Shown piece by piece: positions 1 through 8,320 of a stretch of 64,000 nt of DNA (its first letter is position 1; each line of letters starts with the position of its first letter). Under the pieces are notes generated by a model. That model saw only the letters and a program-made list of their open reading frames with translations, had not been told where the DNA came from and ran no database searches. The stretch lies in NCBI GenBank assembly GCA_965657795.1, contig CBFHQJ010000009.1, positions 1-64,000 of the forward strand. Direction: 5' to 3'. Made by a program: the position numbers and the translations under genes. This DNA comes from SW10 sp965657795 (GTDB lineage: Bacteria > Verrucomicrobiota > Verrucomicrobiia > Verrucomicrobiales > Akkermansiaceae).

Positions 1-1326
1 AACGACGCGATGCGGTTTGGCTCTTCTGTTTCGCTATATGAAGACCTGCTTGTCATCGGAGCACCGGGCAATCGAAATGACGTCCTCCCCCGGGCCTTTG
101 CCTACCGCCGGGATGCCAACGGAACCTATCTTCTCGTCAATGGTTTGGAGCCCACCACAAATTCCGTGAACACCGAGTTCGGCATCTCAGTCTCTGCGGG
201 CACGGCGGGGATTGCAATTGGCGCGCCCGATGAAGACATCACCAGTGCGGGTGCGGGCGGAGTCTACTTATACAACGCCAGCTCGATCGCCAACATCGCC
301 ACAATCACGCTCACAGACCGGTCTAAAATCTACAACGGGGAACCGCAGTCCGTCACCGTGACAACTGATCCACCCAACCTGGGCTTCACCATCACTTATG
401 ATGGCAGCCCGGATGCTCCGACCAACGCTGGGAGCTATCAAGTGGAAGCCACCATTTCCGAGCCTGGCTATGCCCAAATTTCGGCGCAAACCACACTGGA
501 AATTAACAAGGCCAGTCAGACCATTTCGCTTGCGTCCTTTCCCTTCCTGGAGGTCCTTTCCCCAAATCAACCCATCATCGCCACCACCAGCGACGGCCTT
601 CGCGAAGACGAGATCTTGCTAAGCATCGCCGACACCAAAATCGCCACCGTCGCAGGAGATGAACTCGATCCTCGGGCCGCCGGAAATACCACTCTCAGAG
701 CCTCCCTGCCAGTCTCTCCAAATTTCAACTTTGTCCTCCCGCAATCTGTCTCCGTCATCGTGGAGAATCCAAACGTCGTCCCCTCGACTGGCGGCGATCC
801 CGTCACAACAAACCCCGGCGAAATTGGCATCTCCTCACAGCTGGGATACCGCACCGCGATCCGGGGAGACTACGCTGCTGCCGTCACCGGAACTGGCGGA
901 CTCCGCTACCTCGTGGTCTACCGTCGTGATCACACCGGAAAATTTGCGCCCATGCAGAATTTCTTCATTCCCGGTGCGGCCGAAGACCTCGACCTGGAGG
1001 GCGACCGGATGGTTGTTGGAATTCCTTCACAAAACCTCGTCGTAGTCTACCAACGAACCGGTGCCCAATGGAGTGAACTCACCCAGATTCAGGGTTCCGC
1101 CGGACTGGGACAGTTTGGACGCACGGTGAATCTTTCGCGCGATTCCCGCTTCCTCCACATTGCTTACTTTACCCACACCGGTGATCCAAATACCGAAGGG
1201 GGAGCTCGCGTTCGATCTTATGAATGGGATGGTCAAAATTACGTGCTTCGCCAAACCTTGCAGGGAGGCACTGCCAACCAGGTCACGTTTGGAAGTGCCA
1301 TTGATGATATAACAACGAGTTCCTGA
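1..1326 (+). CDS. FG-GAP beta-propeller secreted protein, N-terminal fragment (5' truncated by window, 3' frameshifted)
   Basis: The frame is open from base 1, and the residues before the first Met (N-D-A-M-R-F-G-S-S-V) read as the middle of an FG-GAP/integrin-type blade, so the gene starts upstream of the window. Blades of the form FGxxVS...DLLVIGAPG alternate with a bacterial MBG-like domain (about residues 100-170, around KIYNGEPQSVTV) and an Ig-like stretch (170-255). FG-GAP proteins of this kind are exported and usually cell-surface or adhesive; no substrate can be read from the sequence. The frame ends at a TGA at 1324-1326 inside a blade. The coding sense continues in a second frame from about 1311 and in a third from about 1500, ending at 3442. 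I regard this as one gene with two single-base shifts. Confidence 0.75.
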   Translation, partial: NDAMRFGSSVSLYEDLLVIGAPGNRNDVLPRAFAYRRDANGTYLLVNGLEPTTNSVNTEFGISVSAGTAGIAIGAPDEDITSAGAGGVYLYNASSIANIATITLTDRSKIYNGEPQSVTVTTDPPNLGFTITYDGSPDAPTNAGSYQVEATISEPGYAQISAQTTLEINKASQTISLASFPFLEVLSPNQPIIATTSDGLREDEILLSIADTKIATVAGDELDPRAAGNTTLRASLPVSPNFNFVLPQSVSVIVENPNVVPSTGGDPVTTNPGEIGISSQLGYRTAIRGDYAAAVTGTGGLRYLVVYRRDHTGKFAPMQNFFIPGAAEDLDLEGDRMVVGIPSQNLVVVYQRTGAQWSELTQIQGSAGLGQFGRTVNLSRDSRFLHIAYFTHTGDPNTEGGARVRSYEWDGQNYVLRQTLQGGTANQVTFGSAIDDITTSS

Positions 1327-1564
1327 TCATCGCTGGAAATGAAGCCAACGCCGGCAGCGGAACGATCTCAACTTTCAGTCTTCAAGACACTGGTCTTTAC
1401 GAATTGGGAGGAAGTTCCGCCCATCTCTTCGGGGGACGTCTTGGCACCGACCTGGTGGTGCAAGGTGACCGGGTCTACTGCGGAGCACCCGATATTTTGT
1501 CGATGACGAAGGCAACCGTCTGTCAGATGTCGATAACACCACCCACGATCAGGGAGCGATCGCA
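1303..1564 (+). other. Coding segment in a third frame linking the two FG-GAP fragments; two frameshift sites
   Basis: This stretch is not intergenic. From 1311 the frame starting at AAC AAC GAG TTC reads as a normal FG-GAP blade (NEFLIIAGNEANAGSG ... DRVYCGAPD), then from about 1500 the sense moves to the frame of the downstream fragment (FVDDEGNRLSDVDN...). The first shift lies at 1303-1312 (GATGATATAACAAC) and the second at 1493-1503, beside a run of four T. Both are equivalent to the loss of one base. No start codon or ribosome binding site is needed inside this segment if the shifts are repaired. Confidence 0.7.
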
Positions 1565-3442
1565 GTGCTGAATATCACGACCGAATTCCGCGAAAATGGA
1601 GGAACCCGGCTCATGGCAGCTTATGGATTGCCAGGAGACCAGGCAGGCCGTTTTGGACTTGGCGGAGACTTTGGGGTCACCGAATCCGGACAAATTTTTG
1701 CGAGTTCATTCGTGGACGGTGGTACCTTTGACAACTCAACTTTCCATGTCCTCTCCCCCACTGCCGATGGCGCGTCATGGGCTGAATTTCCCGAACCGTT
1801 TGGAATTCTCGACCAAGACGCGATGTCCGGCGGTGGGGAAATCAGCAGCGACGCCGCGCACCTCATGGTCGGAGCCTGGAAGGACTCAAATCCCAATTTC
1901 TTCTCGGGGGCCGTTTACTTCTATGAACTCGATACCTTCAACTATCTGGGAGATCCAGCGGTCAATGCCAACTTTAATGTCGAGACCTCGGTCGCTTGTG
2001 ACGGAACTACTTATGCGGTCGGTCTCCCCTCCGATAACGACGCCGCAAACGGAACAGGAGCCGTGCTAATTTACGACACCATTCAAGGAGCCGGTGCACT
2101 TGTTCAGAAAATCCTCCCTCCCACAACAGCTGCTTCCCAAGGCTTCGGGGCTCGCGTTCTTCTAGCCGGCGATACTCTCATCGCGACTGCCGCAAACACT
2201 ACCGAGGTGCATCTTTTCCTTCGTCAGGGAGATGGCAGCTTTGCCTTCCGCCAAACAATTTCCCCTCCTCCATCAGTATTCGGATTTGGACAGGAAATCG
2301 CGGCAGAAGACATCAGTCCGCGCAAGACCCTCGCGGTCTCTGCCACAGGGTCCGGAAGCGTTTTTGTCTATCACCTCAACCCGACAACCGGTTTTTGGGG
2401 AGAGCAAACCGAACTCACCGGGTCCAGCGCCGATGAATGGGGCCGCAGCGTAGCGGCCTCGGGTGACGTCGTGATCGTAGGAGCTCCAGCAACCAACCAA
2501 GGCGCAGGCCAAGTCACGGTTTTTCGCTGGAATGGGGCTGCCTATGAGAGCGAAGGCGTTCCCAATTTGTTCATCCAGGGAATTCTCGCCACCGACTTCG
2601 GACGTGAAGTGGCCCTCGGTTCGGATTGGCTTGCCATCAGTAGCAGTCGCGAAGGTAATTCCACTTTCCTGCACTTCTATGAAGCGACAGACGGAAATAC
2701 CCTCGGATTTGAAAATGGTAATTCTCCTGTTCTTCAAAATGCCACCAACATCACTTTGAGCGGAGCGGGCAAACGACTGATTGCTGGAGTTCCTGGCGAC
2801 AACGAAACGATCTTTGGAGCCGGGCGCATCGAGATTTTCGAACAACAAGATGATGGAGCCTTCCAAAGAATTCGCTCTCATTTTGGCAACACTCAAAATC
2901 AAAACCTCGGTAGATCAGTCGCCATTTGCGAGGACCTTGCCATTGTCGGAAGCCTTTACTCTGGATTTGGAAACCAAAATGCATTCTCCCTTTTCCGCTT
3001 TAATACACCGCTCATTTCCAACTGGGCGGCCCGCTTCAATCTCTTGGGATTTGAAGCCCTCCCGGGTGCTGACCCCAATGGCGACGGTGTCGACAACCTG
3101 ATGGCCTATGCCCTTGGTCTCGATCCAATCAACGGAACTCCGCAAGAGAACGCCGAACGACTTCCCAAGATTACTGAGAATACGAACCAGAGCGAACCTA
3201 CAATCCAATTCATCGTGCCCAGTCCGATCTCCGAAGGGATCATTTATAAGGTTCAATTCGGATGTGATCTGGAGAACTGGGAAACGATCGCTACCAACGA
3301 AGGCTTCGGTTGGACCCAAGAAGGAGCCTTCGTCACTGTCGAGTCCCTCGCGCCACGCCCGCTGAATCGAGTATCTGTTTGGCGCATGGCACAAGCTCAG
3401 GAAGAAGGCTGCTACTACCGCTTGCAGGTAGAGGTCAAGTGA
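1565..3442 (+). CDS. FG-GAP beta-propeller secreted protein, C-terminal fragment
   Basis: Continuation of the FG-GAP gene. It has at least seven further blades with the GAP signature (for example DVVIVGAPATNQGAGQ near 2465-2510 and RLIAGVPGDNETIFGAG near 2770-2825). It ends with a Gly/Asp-rich hinge (GADPNGDGVDNLMAYALGLD) and a terminal domain of the type found at the C-terminus of many other secreted proteins in this window (VQFGCDLENWETI, the STDLxxW pattern). The annotated Met is only the first one after the shift and has no obvious ribosome binding site, so independent translation is doubtful. It converges on the GH20 gene across a 36-base gap. Confidence 0.7.
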   Translation: MLNITTEFRENGGTRLMAAYGLPGDQAGRFGLGGDFGVTESGQIFASSFVDGGTFDNSTFHVLSPTADGASWAEFPEPFGILDQDAMSGGGEISSDAAHLMVGAWKDSNPNFFSGAVYFYELDTFNYLGDPAVNANFNVETSVACDGTTYAVGLPSDNDAANGTGAVLIYDTIQGAGALVQKILPPTTAASQGFGARVLLAGDTLIATAANTTEVHLFLRQGDGSFAFRQTISPPPSVFGFGQEIAAEDISPRKTLAVSATGSGSVFVYHLNPTTGFWGEQTELTGSSADEWGRSVAASGDVVIVGAPATNQGAGQVTVFRWNGAAYESEGVPNLFIQGILATDFGREVALGSDWLAISSSREGNSTFLHFYEATDGNTLGFENGNSPVLQNATNITLSGAGKRLIAGVPGDNETIFGAGRIEIFEQQDDGAFQRIRSHFGNTQNQNLGRSVAICEDLAIVGSLYSGFGNQNAFSLFRFNTPLISNWAARFNLLGFEALPGADPNGDGVDNLMAYALGLDPINGTPQENAERLPKITENTNQSEPTIQFIVPSPISEGIIYKVQFGCDLENWETIATNEGFGWTQEGAFVTVESLAPRPLNRVSVWRMAQAQEEGCYYRLQVEVK

Positions 3443-3478
3443 TCCGAAATCTTAGAAAAACGAAGGCCCAACTGTTGA

Positions 3479-5761
3479 CTACTTTGGCAAGGTGAGGAAC
3501 TCGCTCATCTCTGTCTTTTTCTCAAGCGTTCCACCTTCCAGAGTCACAATCACCACAGGGCGCGGCAGGCCCGTATTATGATCAATCCGCAAACGATACT
3601 GCGCCCCTTCTTTCATATTCACCTTGGTAAACTGAGGCTTCTCCGTGTTGGGAGTATCTTCGATCAAGATCTCTTCCGCCTCCCACTTTCCATTCTGATT
3701 GAGATCAAGATACAAGGTCGCGTGACCGCTTTGAGTTTTTAGGCTTACCTCAAATTCCCCCGTTCCGGGCGCGGTCAGAATACTCTCAAATTTCTGTCCG
3801 CGGATAAAAGTATTCCGCAAAGGACCACGCAACATGGGCATCTCGTATTTCGCGATCACCTTGTCCTCCAGTAAACCCGCCATATCAAAAACCTTGGGTA
3901 TCGTCTTCCCGCCAATGTCATACTCGGTCACTTTGACCCGGGACTCCCAGTTATTGAAAAACGCCCACGTTTGCCCCTCCACCGGCGTCCCGTCTTCACG
4001 AAAAAGCTGCGCCCGGATTCCAAAACCACCGGACCGCGCCAGAGGCCCGTCATAGATTTCCCCATCGACAGTCGGCTCATCGGGATCCCGAAAATCGATC
4101 CAAGTGAAATTGTTCGAAAAAGAACAATCAACGAACTTGATTTGCCCCTTAATCCCGGTGCGATTTTTCAAAACCACTTTGGTCTTATCCCCCTGATATC
4201 CCTGGTAAATCGAATCCATCGGCGAAGGCTTCCTCATCGGACTGGTGAGCTGAATTTCAACCGGCTGCACAAGAGGAGAAATCTTGCGCCAAACTTCATC
4301 ACTGCGGTCCTTGAACGAGGTGAATGATTCTTCCTTGCGAGGATTCCAAAGTCGCTCGGCCAGCGGAGCAAGCCGGCTCTTAAGCTCGATCACGACCGTC
4401 TCCTGGGTCTGCTCCCAAAACAAAAGTTGGCCGCCCATGATTTGATTTTCCTTCCCGATCAAAGTCGCACTCCATTCGTGATCTCCTTCGACCTCGTCCC
4501 GGGGTCCGCTATCTTCGTAAACCGGACGACCGGGCTCCCAGTGCATAAAAGTGTTCTTATCCCAGTGGTAAATTTCCTCGGGTGGAAACTTGCGACCCGA
4601 AGACGCTCCGGGGTGAATGGGATTACCGGTCCCCACCACATAGAGCGGACGCCATGAAGCGTTGATCAATTTGTAGCCTGCGTTCAAGAGATCCCACGGT
4701 GCATTGTAAGTCGACTCCCACGCCATCACGATGATGTGATCCTCACCGGTCGCCGGGAGTGCTCGGGTCGGCGCACCATGAAAACCCTCCCAGACCATGA
4801 GCCGCCTTCCGGCTTTACGAACATGCTTGTTCATCGCCTGAAGAAAGGGAACCAATCGCCTCCCGGCACCCGATTCATCACCACCTATGTGGAAATAGGG
4901 CGAACTGGCAAAGACCTCCATCATATCAGTTACGATGACTCCGATCTTCTCGTAATTCTCGGGAGCAGCCACTTCATAGTCCGATTCAATCGCTCCCAAA
5001 TAACCAGAGACCTTGAGCTTGGATGAGTGTCCCGGCAGATCGAACTCAGGAATCAGGGTCACGCCCCGCGCATCGGCATAGGCCACCAACTCCAGCAAGT
5101 CCTCGCGTGAATAAGTAAAATTGCCCCTTAGCTTTCCAGTAATCGGTTCAAAGGGAAAAGCGAAAATTTGGTCATCAGTGAGATGCAGATGCACGTAACG
5201 CATCTTGTAAAGGCGGGCCATGCGAATGACATCCTTCACCACCTCCACCGAGTGCTTCTGTCGTGCGACATCCAGCATGATCGCCCGATAAGCCGCGGTC
5301 GGCTTATCCTTGACGAGAACTGCAGGCACTTCCGTTCCGTTGAACAATTGAAGCAAGGACGCGGTGCCAAACGCCACCCCCTTGTAATTTTTCGCTAAAA
5401 CCACGACCTGGGGTTGGGTCACTTTCAGAGTATAACCTTGGTCCTGATCAACTTCGTCTACTGCAGACTCGCCGGTATGATCGTCAAATTTCAGAACAAT
5501 ATCAGACCCCTTGGGCTCTCCTATCACCACTTTTGGTTTGATTCCCGTAAGCAACTCCAGCTCCGAGGAAAGCACGTCCCCCAGGGGCTTCAGCGAAGCC
5601 TCTATTCCGGGATTATCTCGAACATCGCAAACGATCCGTGCTTCCTTGGTCAGGATAAACTTTCCTTTTTGGGGCTCTACTGATTGCGGCAGAGGTACGA
5701 TGGAGATCGAGTGGGCAAACAAAGGCAGGGCAAGGATGATCAGGAAAAAGAGAAACTTCAT
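3479..5761 (-). CDS. Family 20 glycoside hydrolase (beta-N-acetylhexosaminidase), exported
   Basis: A 760-residue protein. Residues 1-18 form a signal peptide (MKFLFFLIILALPLFAHS). A GH20b-like N-terminal alpha/beta domain (20-150) is followed by the GH20 TIM barrel, beginning at YRAIMLDVARQKHS (158-171). The family's catalytic Asp-Glu pair is visible in HIGGDESG at about D295/E296, and the substrate-pocket motifs HLHLTDD (191-197) and PEFDLPGH (238-245) are intact. GH20 enzymes remove terminal GlcNAc or GalNAc by substrate-assisted catalysis. A beta-sandwich-like tail of about 250 residues follows the barrel and may bind polymer or the cell surface. The likely site is periplasm or outer surface and the likely substrate is chitin-like or glycoprotein glycans, but the exact substrate is unknown. 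It is probably transcribed after the upstream NHL gene, 89 bases away on the same strand. Confidence 0.9.
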   Translation of the reverse strand: MKFLFFLIILALPLFAHSISIVPLPQSVEPQKGKFILTKEARIVCDVRDNPGIEASLKPLGDVLSSELELLTGIKPKVVIGEPKGSDIVLKFDDHTGESAVDEVDQDQGYTLKVTQPQVVVLAKNYKGVAFGTASLLQLFNGTEVPAVLVKDKPTAAYRAIMLDVARQKHSVEVVKDVIRMARLYKMRYVHLHLTDDQIFAFPFEPITGKLRGNFTYSREDLLELVAYADARGVTLIPEFDLPGHSSKLKVSGYLGAIESDYEVAAPENYEKIGVIVTDMMEVFASSPYFHIGGDESGAGRRLVPFLQAMNKHVRKAGRRLMVWEGFHGAPTRALPATGEDHIIVMAWESTYNAPWDLLNAGYKLINASWRPLYVVGTGNPIHPGASSGRKFPPEEIYHWDKNTFMHWEPGRPVYEDSGPRDEVEGDHEWSATLIGKENQIMGGQLLFWEQTQETVVIELKSRLAPLAERLWNPRKEESFTSFKDRSDEVWRKISPLVQPVEIQLTSPMRKPSPMDSIYQGYQGDKTKVVLKNRTGIKGQIKFVDCSFSNNFTWIDFRDPDEPTVDGEIYDGPLARSGGFGIRAQLFREDGTPVEGQTWAFFNNWESRVKVTEYDIGGKTIPKVFDMAGLLEDKVIAKYEMPMLRGPLRNTFIRGQKFESILTAPGTGEFEVSLKTQSGHATLYLDLNQNGKWEAEEILIEDTPNTEKPQFTKVNMKEGAQYRLRIDHNTGLPRPVVIVTLEGGTLEKKTEMSEFLTLPK

Positions 5762-5850
5762 GCTAGCTTTACAATAACAGAATCTAGCTTAACCCAAGCC
5801 GATGCAAACGACAAACCGAGTCAAATGCCGGAGAGCTTGGCTTGATCTCC

Positions 5851-7143
5851 CTACAGTCCTCCCGACAAAGTGGTTGCTCGGAGCCGAAAGAACTGTGACA
5901 GGCTATTAAGGCGGAGAATTGCCATAGGTTCATTGGGCACAACCTCGATACTCCATGGTCCGGCAGGAGAAGCCGAGGACTCAAGTAAAAGGCCCGATTT
6001 AAAGGGAGGATCCCAATCGAATATCAACTCATCAGCTTGCCACCGAATCCGTGGATTTGGAACCGTGGGGCGACAAAGTCTATCGACGGAACGGATGAAT
6101 CCCCGATCATTTGTAGTGATAAGCAGATCGCCATTGGTGGCAAGATGGATTGCTCTGGGCTCCGCGATTTTATCTCCGGCCACAGTCCACGACTGACCAT
6201 TTGCTGCATTGGTGTTTCCACTGCCGGCACCTTGAACAAAAAGGTGGATCACGCCACTGGTATCGATCCACCAAATGTCTCCCCCTTTTTGGGTGGCCAG
6301 AAAATAGGAACCATCAGGAAGGAAGGCAATTCCGCGAGGACGGTTGAGAGCCACCGTAATTGCCGGCGAACCAGAACCATCGCCTCCCGAGGTCGAACCA
6401 GTCCCGGCAATCACCGTGGTGTGGCCCTCATCAAATCGGTAAACCAATTGGTTTCCCAGACTGGTAATCCCGACCGAACCATTGGGTGCGACATCCAAAT
6501 TACCAAGACCAAAACCATCGCTCCCGCTTCCATGGGGAAGACGGGTGAGCTCCGTCACTCCAGTCAACGATGTCCACTTCATAACCGCCTGAAGACCTCC
6601 ACCCACCACTGCTCCGTTGAAGTAAATTTTCTCTTCATCCGGAGACACCCACAGTCCCCTTCCCGCTCCAAAGCCGGCGGGATGATCCACAATTGTCGAA
6701 CAATTTCCATCAGGAGTGACGCGCCGGATCTTGGTATTATCGGTGTCCAAAATATAAAAGGTTCCGTCAGCCAAAACATGCAGACCATTCGGATTATTCA
6801 ATGCCACCGTCGTGGCGTGTGCGAGCGAATCCTGACCATCACCGGCGAGATGAGTGCCGGCCACCGTCGTCATAATCAAGCCATCGGCAGAGATTCGAAG
6901 CACGCTGTGGGATTCTTTGTCGACGATGTAAATCCGGCCAAACGCATCGGACCCGCAATCATGAGGATTTGAAAGCTCCACGGTCAGGGGATGACTCCCC
7001 TCGAACAAGGGATCCCATAAATTGGCATCCTCGGCATTCCCGGTTCCTGCAAGGTGTCTGAGTTCACCAAAGCCCGAGAGCACCGGCGTGCTCCCGCTTA
7101 CAAAAAGAGTGGATGAAAAGAGGAGCAGAAACGAGATTCGCAT
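5851..7143 (-). CDS. Exported NHL-repeat beta-propeller protein
   Basis: A 430-residue protein starting at MRISFLLLFSSTLFVSG, which is a clean signal peptide. An in-frame Met at 7206 would add 21 polar residues in front of it and is less likely. NHL/SMP-30-like blades repeat through residues 25-360 (LNNPNGLHVLADGTFYILD, LNRPRGIAFLPDGSYFLA, EPRAIHLATNGDLLITT). The last 80 residues form a small beta domain ending in LNSLSQFFRLRATTLSGGL, similar in style to the STDLxxW tails of neighbouring secreted proteins. No catalytic residues can be assigned; propellers of this class may be scaffolds or lactonase-like. Confidence 0.8.
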   Translation of the reverse strand: MRISFLLLFSSTLFVSGSTPVLSGFGELRHLAGTGNAEDANLWDPLFEGSHPLTVELSNPHDCGSDAFGRIYIVDKESHSVLRISADGLIMTTVAGTHLAGDGQDSLAHATTVALNNPNGLHVLADGTFYILDTDNTKIRRVTPDGNCSTIVDHPAGFGAGRGLWVSPDEEKIYFNGAVVGGGLQAVMKWTSLTGVTELTRLPHGSGSDGFGLGNLDVAPNGSVGITSLGNQLVYRFDEGHTTVIAGTGSTSGGDGSGSPAITVALNRPRGIAFLPDGSYFLATQKGGDIWWIDTSGVIHLFVQGAGSGNTNAANGQSWTVAGDKIAEPRAIHLATNGDLLITTNDRGFIRSVDRLCRPTVPNPRIRWQADELIFDWDPPFKSGLLLESSASPAGPWSIEVVPNEPMAILRLNSLSQFFRLRATTLSGGL

Positions 7144-7302
7144 GAGGATCCCGTTATCATAGCAATCCGGCGATAAAAAGAAATAGAAAGATCCTTCTCT
7201 CAACAATGCCGGGACGCCCGCTTAGTGCGCATGGGGTTTGATTCTATCCGCATCAGTTTGCATCCTCTTAGAACTTGCCTGTCAATTTGTTAGAGTTTCG
7301 CC

Positions 7303-8268
7303 ATGTCAAAATCGAGAGCGAAGAAGAAGCCAAACGCCAAAAAACAGACCAAGCCGAAAGAAGTCAAATTGGCTCCTGAGTTTTCCAACTTGGGCGAACT
7401 CCTTGAAGCCAGTAACGGGCACCCGAAAGGGCTTAGCAATCAGGTGTCTCTCGAGGTTGCCCACAGCAAAGGCGTCTATCCCTACCGGGAAAAAATGGCG
7501 ACCTCTGAATACGAACAGGAAAAACTCAAACTTCAGGCCGGACTCCTCAAGGTCCAGCAGTGGGTGAAGTCGACCGGCCAACGGATTCTCGTCCTTTTTG
7601 AAGGCCGCGATGCCGCCGGAAAAGGAGGTACCATCAAGCGCTTCATGGAGCACCTGAATCCCCGGGCCGCCCATATCGTGGCGCTCGAAAAACCGACCGA
7701 GCGGGAAATGGGACAATGGTATTTTCAACGCTACATCAAACACCTGCCCACCAAGGGGGAAATGGTTTTCTTCGACCGCTCCTGGTATAACCGAACCGGC
7801 GTTGAGCGAGTCATGGAGTTCTGCACTCCTTCGGACTACCTGGAATTCCTTCGACAGTGTCCCTCGCTCGAGAGAATGATCGCCAATAGCGGAATCAAGC
7901 TGGTCAAATACTGGTTCTCGGTCAGCCGACTCGAGCAGCTCCGCCGCTTTCACGGCCGCAAAACCGATCCGCTGAAACAGTGGAAACTCAGCCCGATTGA
8001 TCTCCAGTCACTCGACAAATGGGACGACTACACCAAAGCCAAGGAAGCGATGTTTTTCCATACCCACACCGCCGACTCGCCTTGGACCGTGATCAAATCG
8101 GACGATAAGAAAAGAGCACGAATCAACTGCCTCCGCCACTTTCTGTCCGTCCTCGACTACCCAAACAAAGATCCCAAAATGGCCCGCACCCCGGATCCCA
8201 AGATCGTCATCGACGGCTCCGAAGCCTACGATAATGACAAGGAATACTCGGCCGAGCCCATTTCATAA
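7303..8268 (+). CDS. ppk2: PPK2-family polyphosphate kinase
   Basis: A 321-residue cytoplasmic protein with a lysine-rich N-terminus. Walker A is GRDAAGKGG at 101-109 and the Walker B/lid motif is FFDRSWYNR at 156-164. Both are signatures of PPK2 enzymes, which move phosphate between polyphosphate and nucleotides (typically polyP plus ADP or GDP giving ATP or GTP). The one-domain length and GKGGTIKRFMEHLNPR context fit the single-domain class I type. The start at ATG 7303 puts a positively charged tail in front of the core, as in homologues. It stands alone between secreted-protein genes and ends 15 bases before a strong terminator hairpin. Nucleotide preference cannot be read from sequence. 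Confidence 0.93.
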   Translation: MSKSRAKKKPNAKKQTKPKEVKLAPEFSNLGELLEASNGHPKGLSNQVSLEVAHSKGVYPYREKMATSEYEQEKLKLQAGLLKVQQWVKSTGQRILVLFEGRDAAGKGGTIKRFMEHLNPRAAHIVALEKPTEREMGQWYFQRYIKHLPTKGEMVFFDRSWYNRTGVERVMEFCTPSDYLEFLRQCPSLERMIANSGIKLVKYWFSVSRLEQLRRFHGRKTDPLKQWKLSPIDLQSLDKWDDYTKAKEAMFFHTHTADSPWTVIKSDDKKRARINCLRHFLSVLDYPNKDPKMARTPDPKIVIDGSEAYDNDKEYSAEPIS

Positions 8269-8282
8269 TAGGACGGACCATA

Positions 8283-8320
8283 GCCGAAAGCTCCCGAGGC
8301 TTTCGGCCACTCTATTTTTT
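8283..8320 (+). terminator. Rho-independent terminator after ppk2
   Basis: A perfect 9-bp inverted repeat, GCCGAAAGC (8283-8291) and GCTTTCGGC (8299-8307) with a 7-base loop, is followed by a T-rich tract at 8314-8320. It lies 14 bases after the ppk2 stop. The T tract overlaps the last codons of the convergent cytochrome c gene. Confidence 0.8.

Noticed and set aside
6037..6972. 311-codon plus-strand frame opposite the NHL-repeat gene
   Set aside because: The opposite strand carries clear NHL repeats and a signal peptide; this frame has low-complexity basic sequence only.
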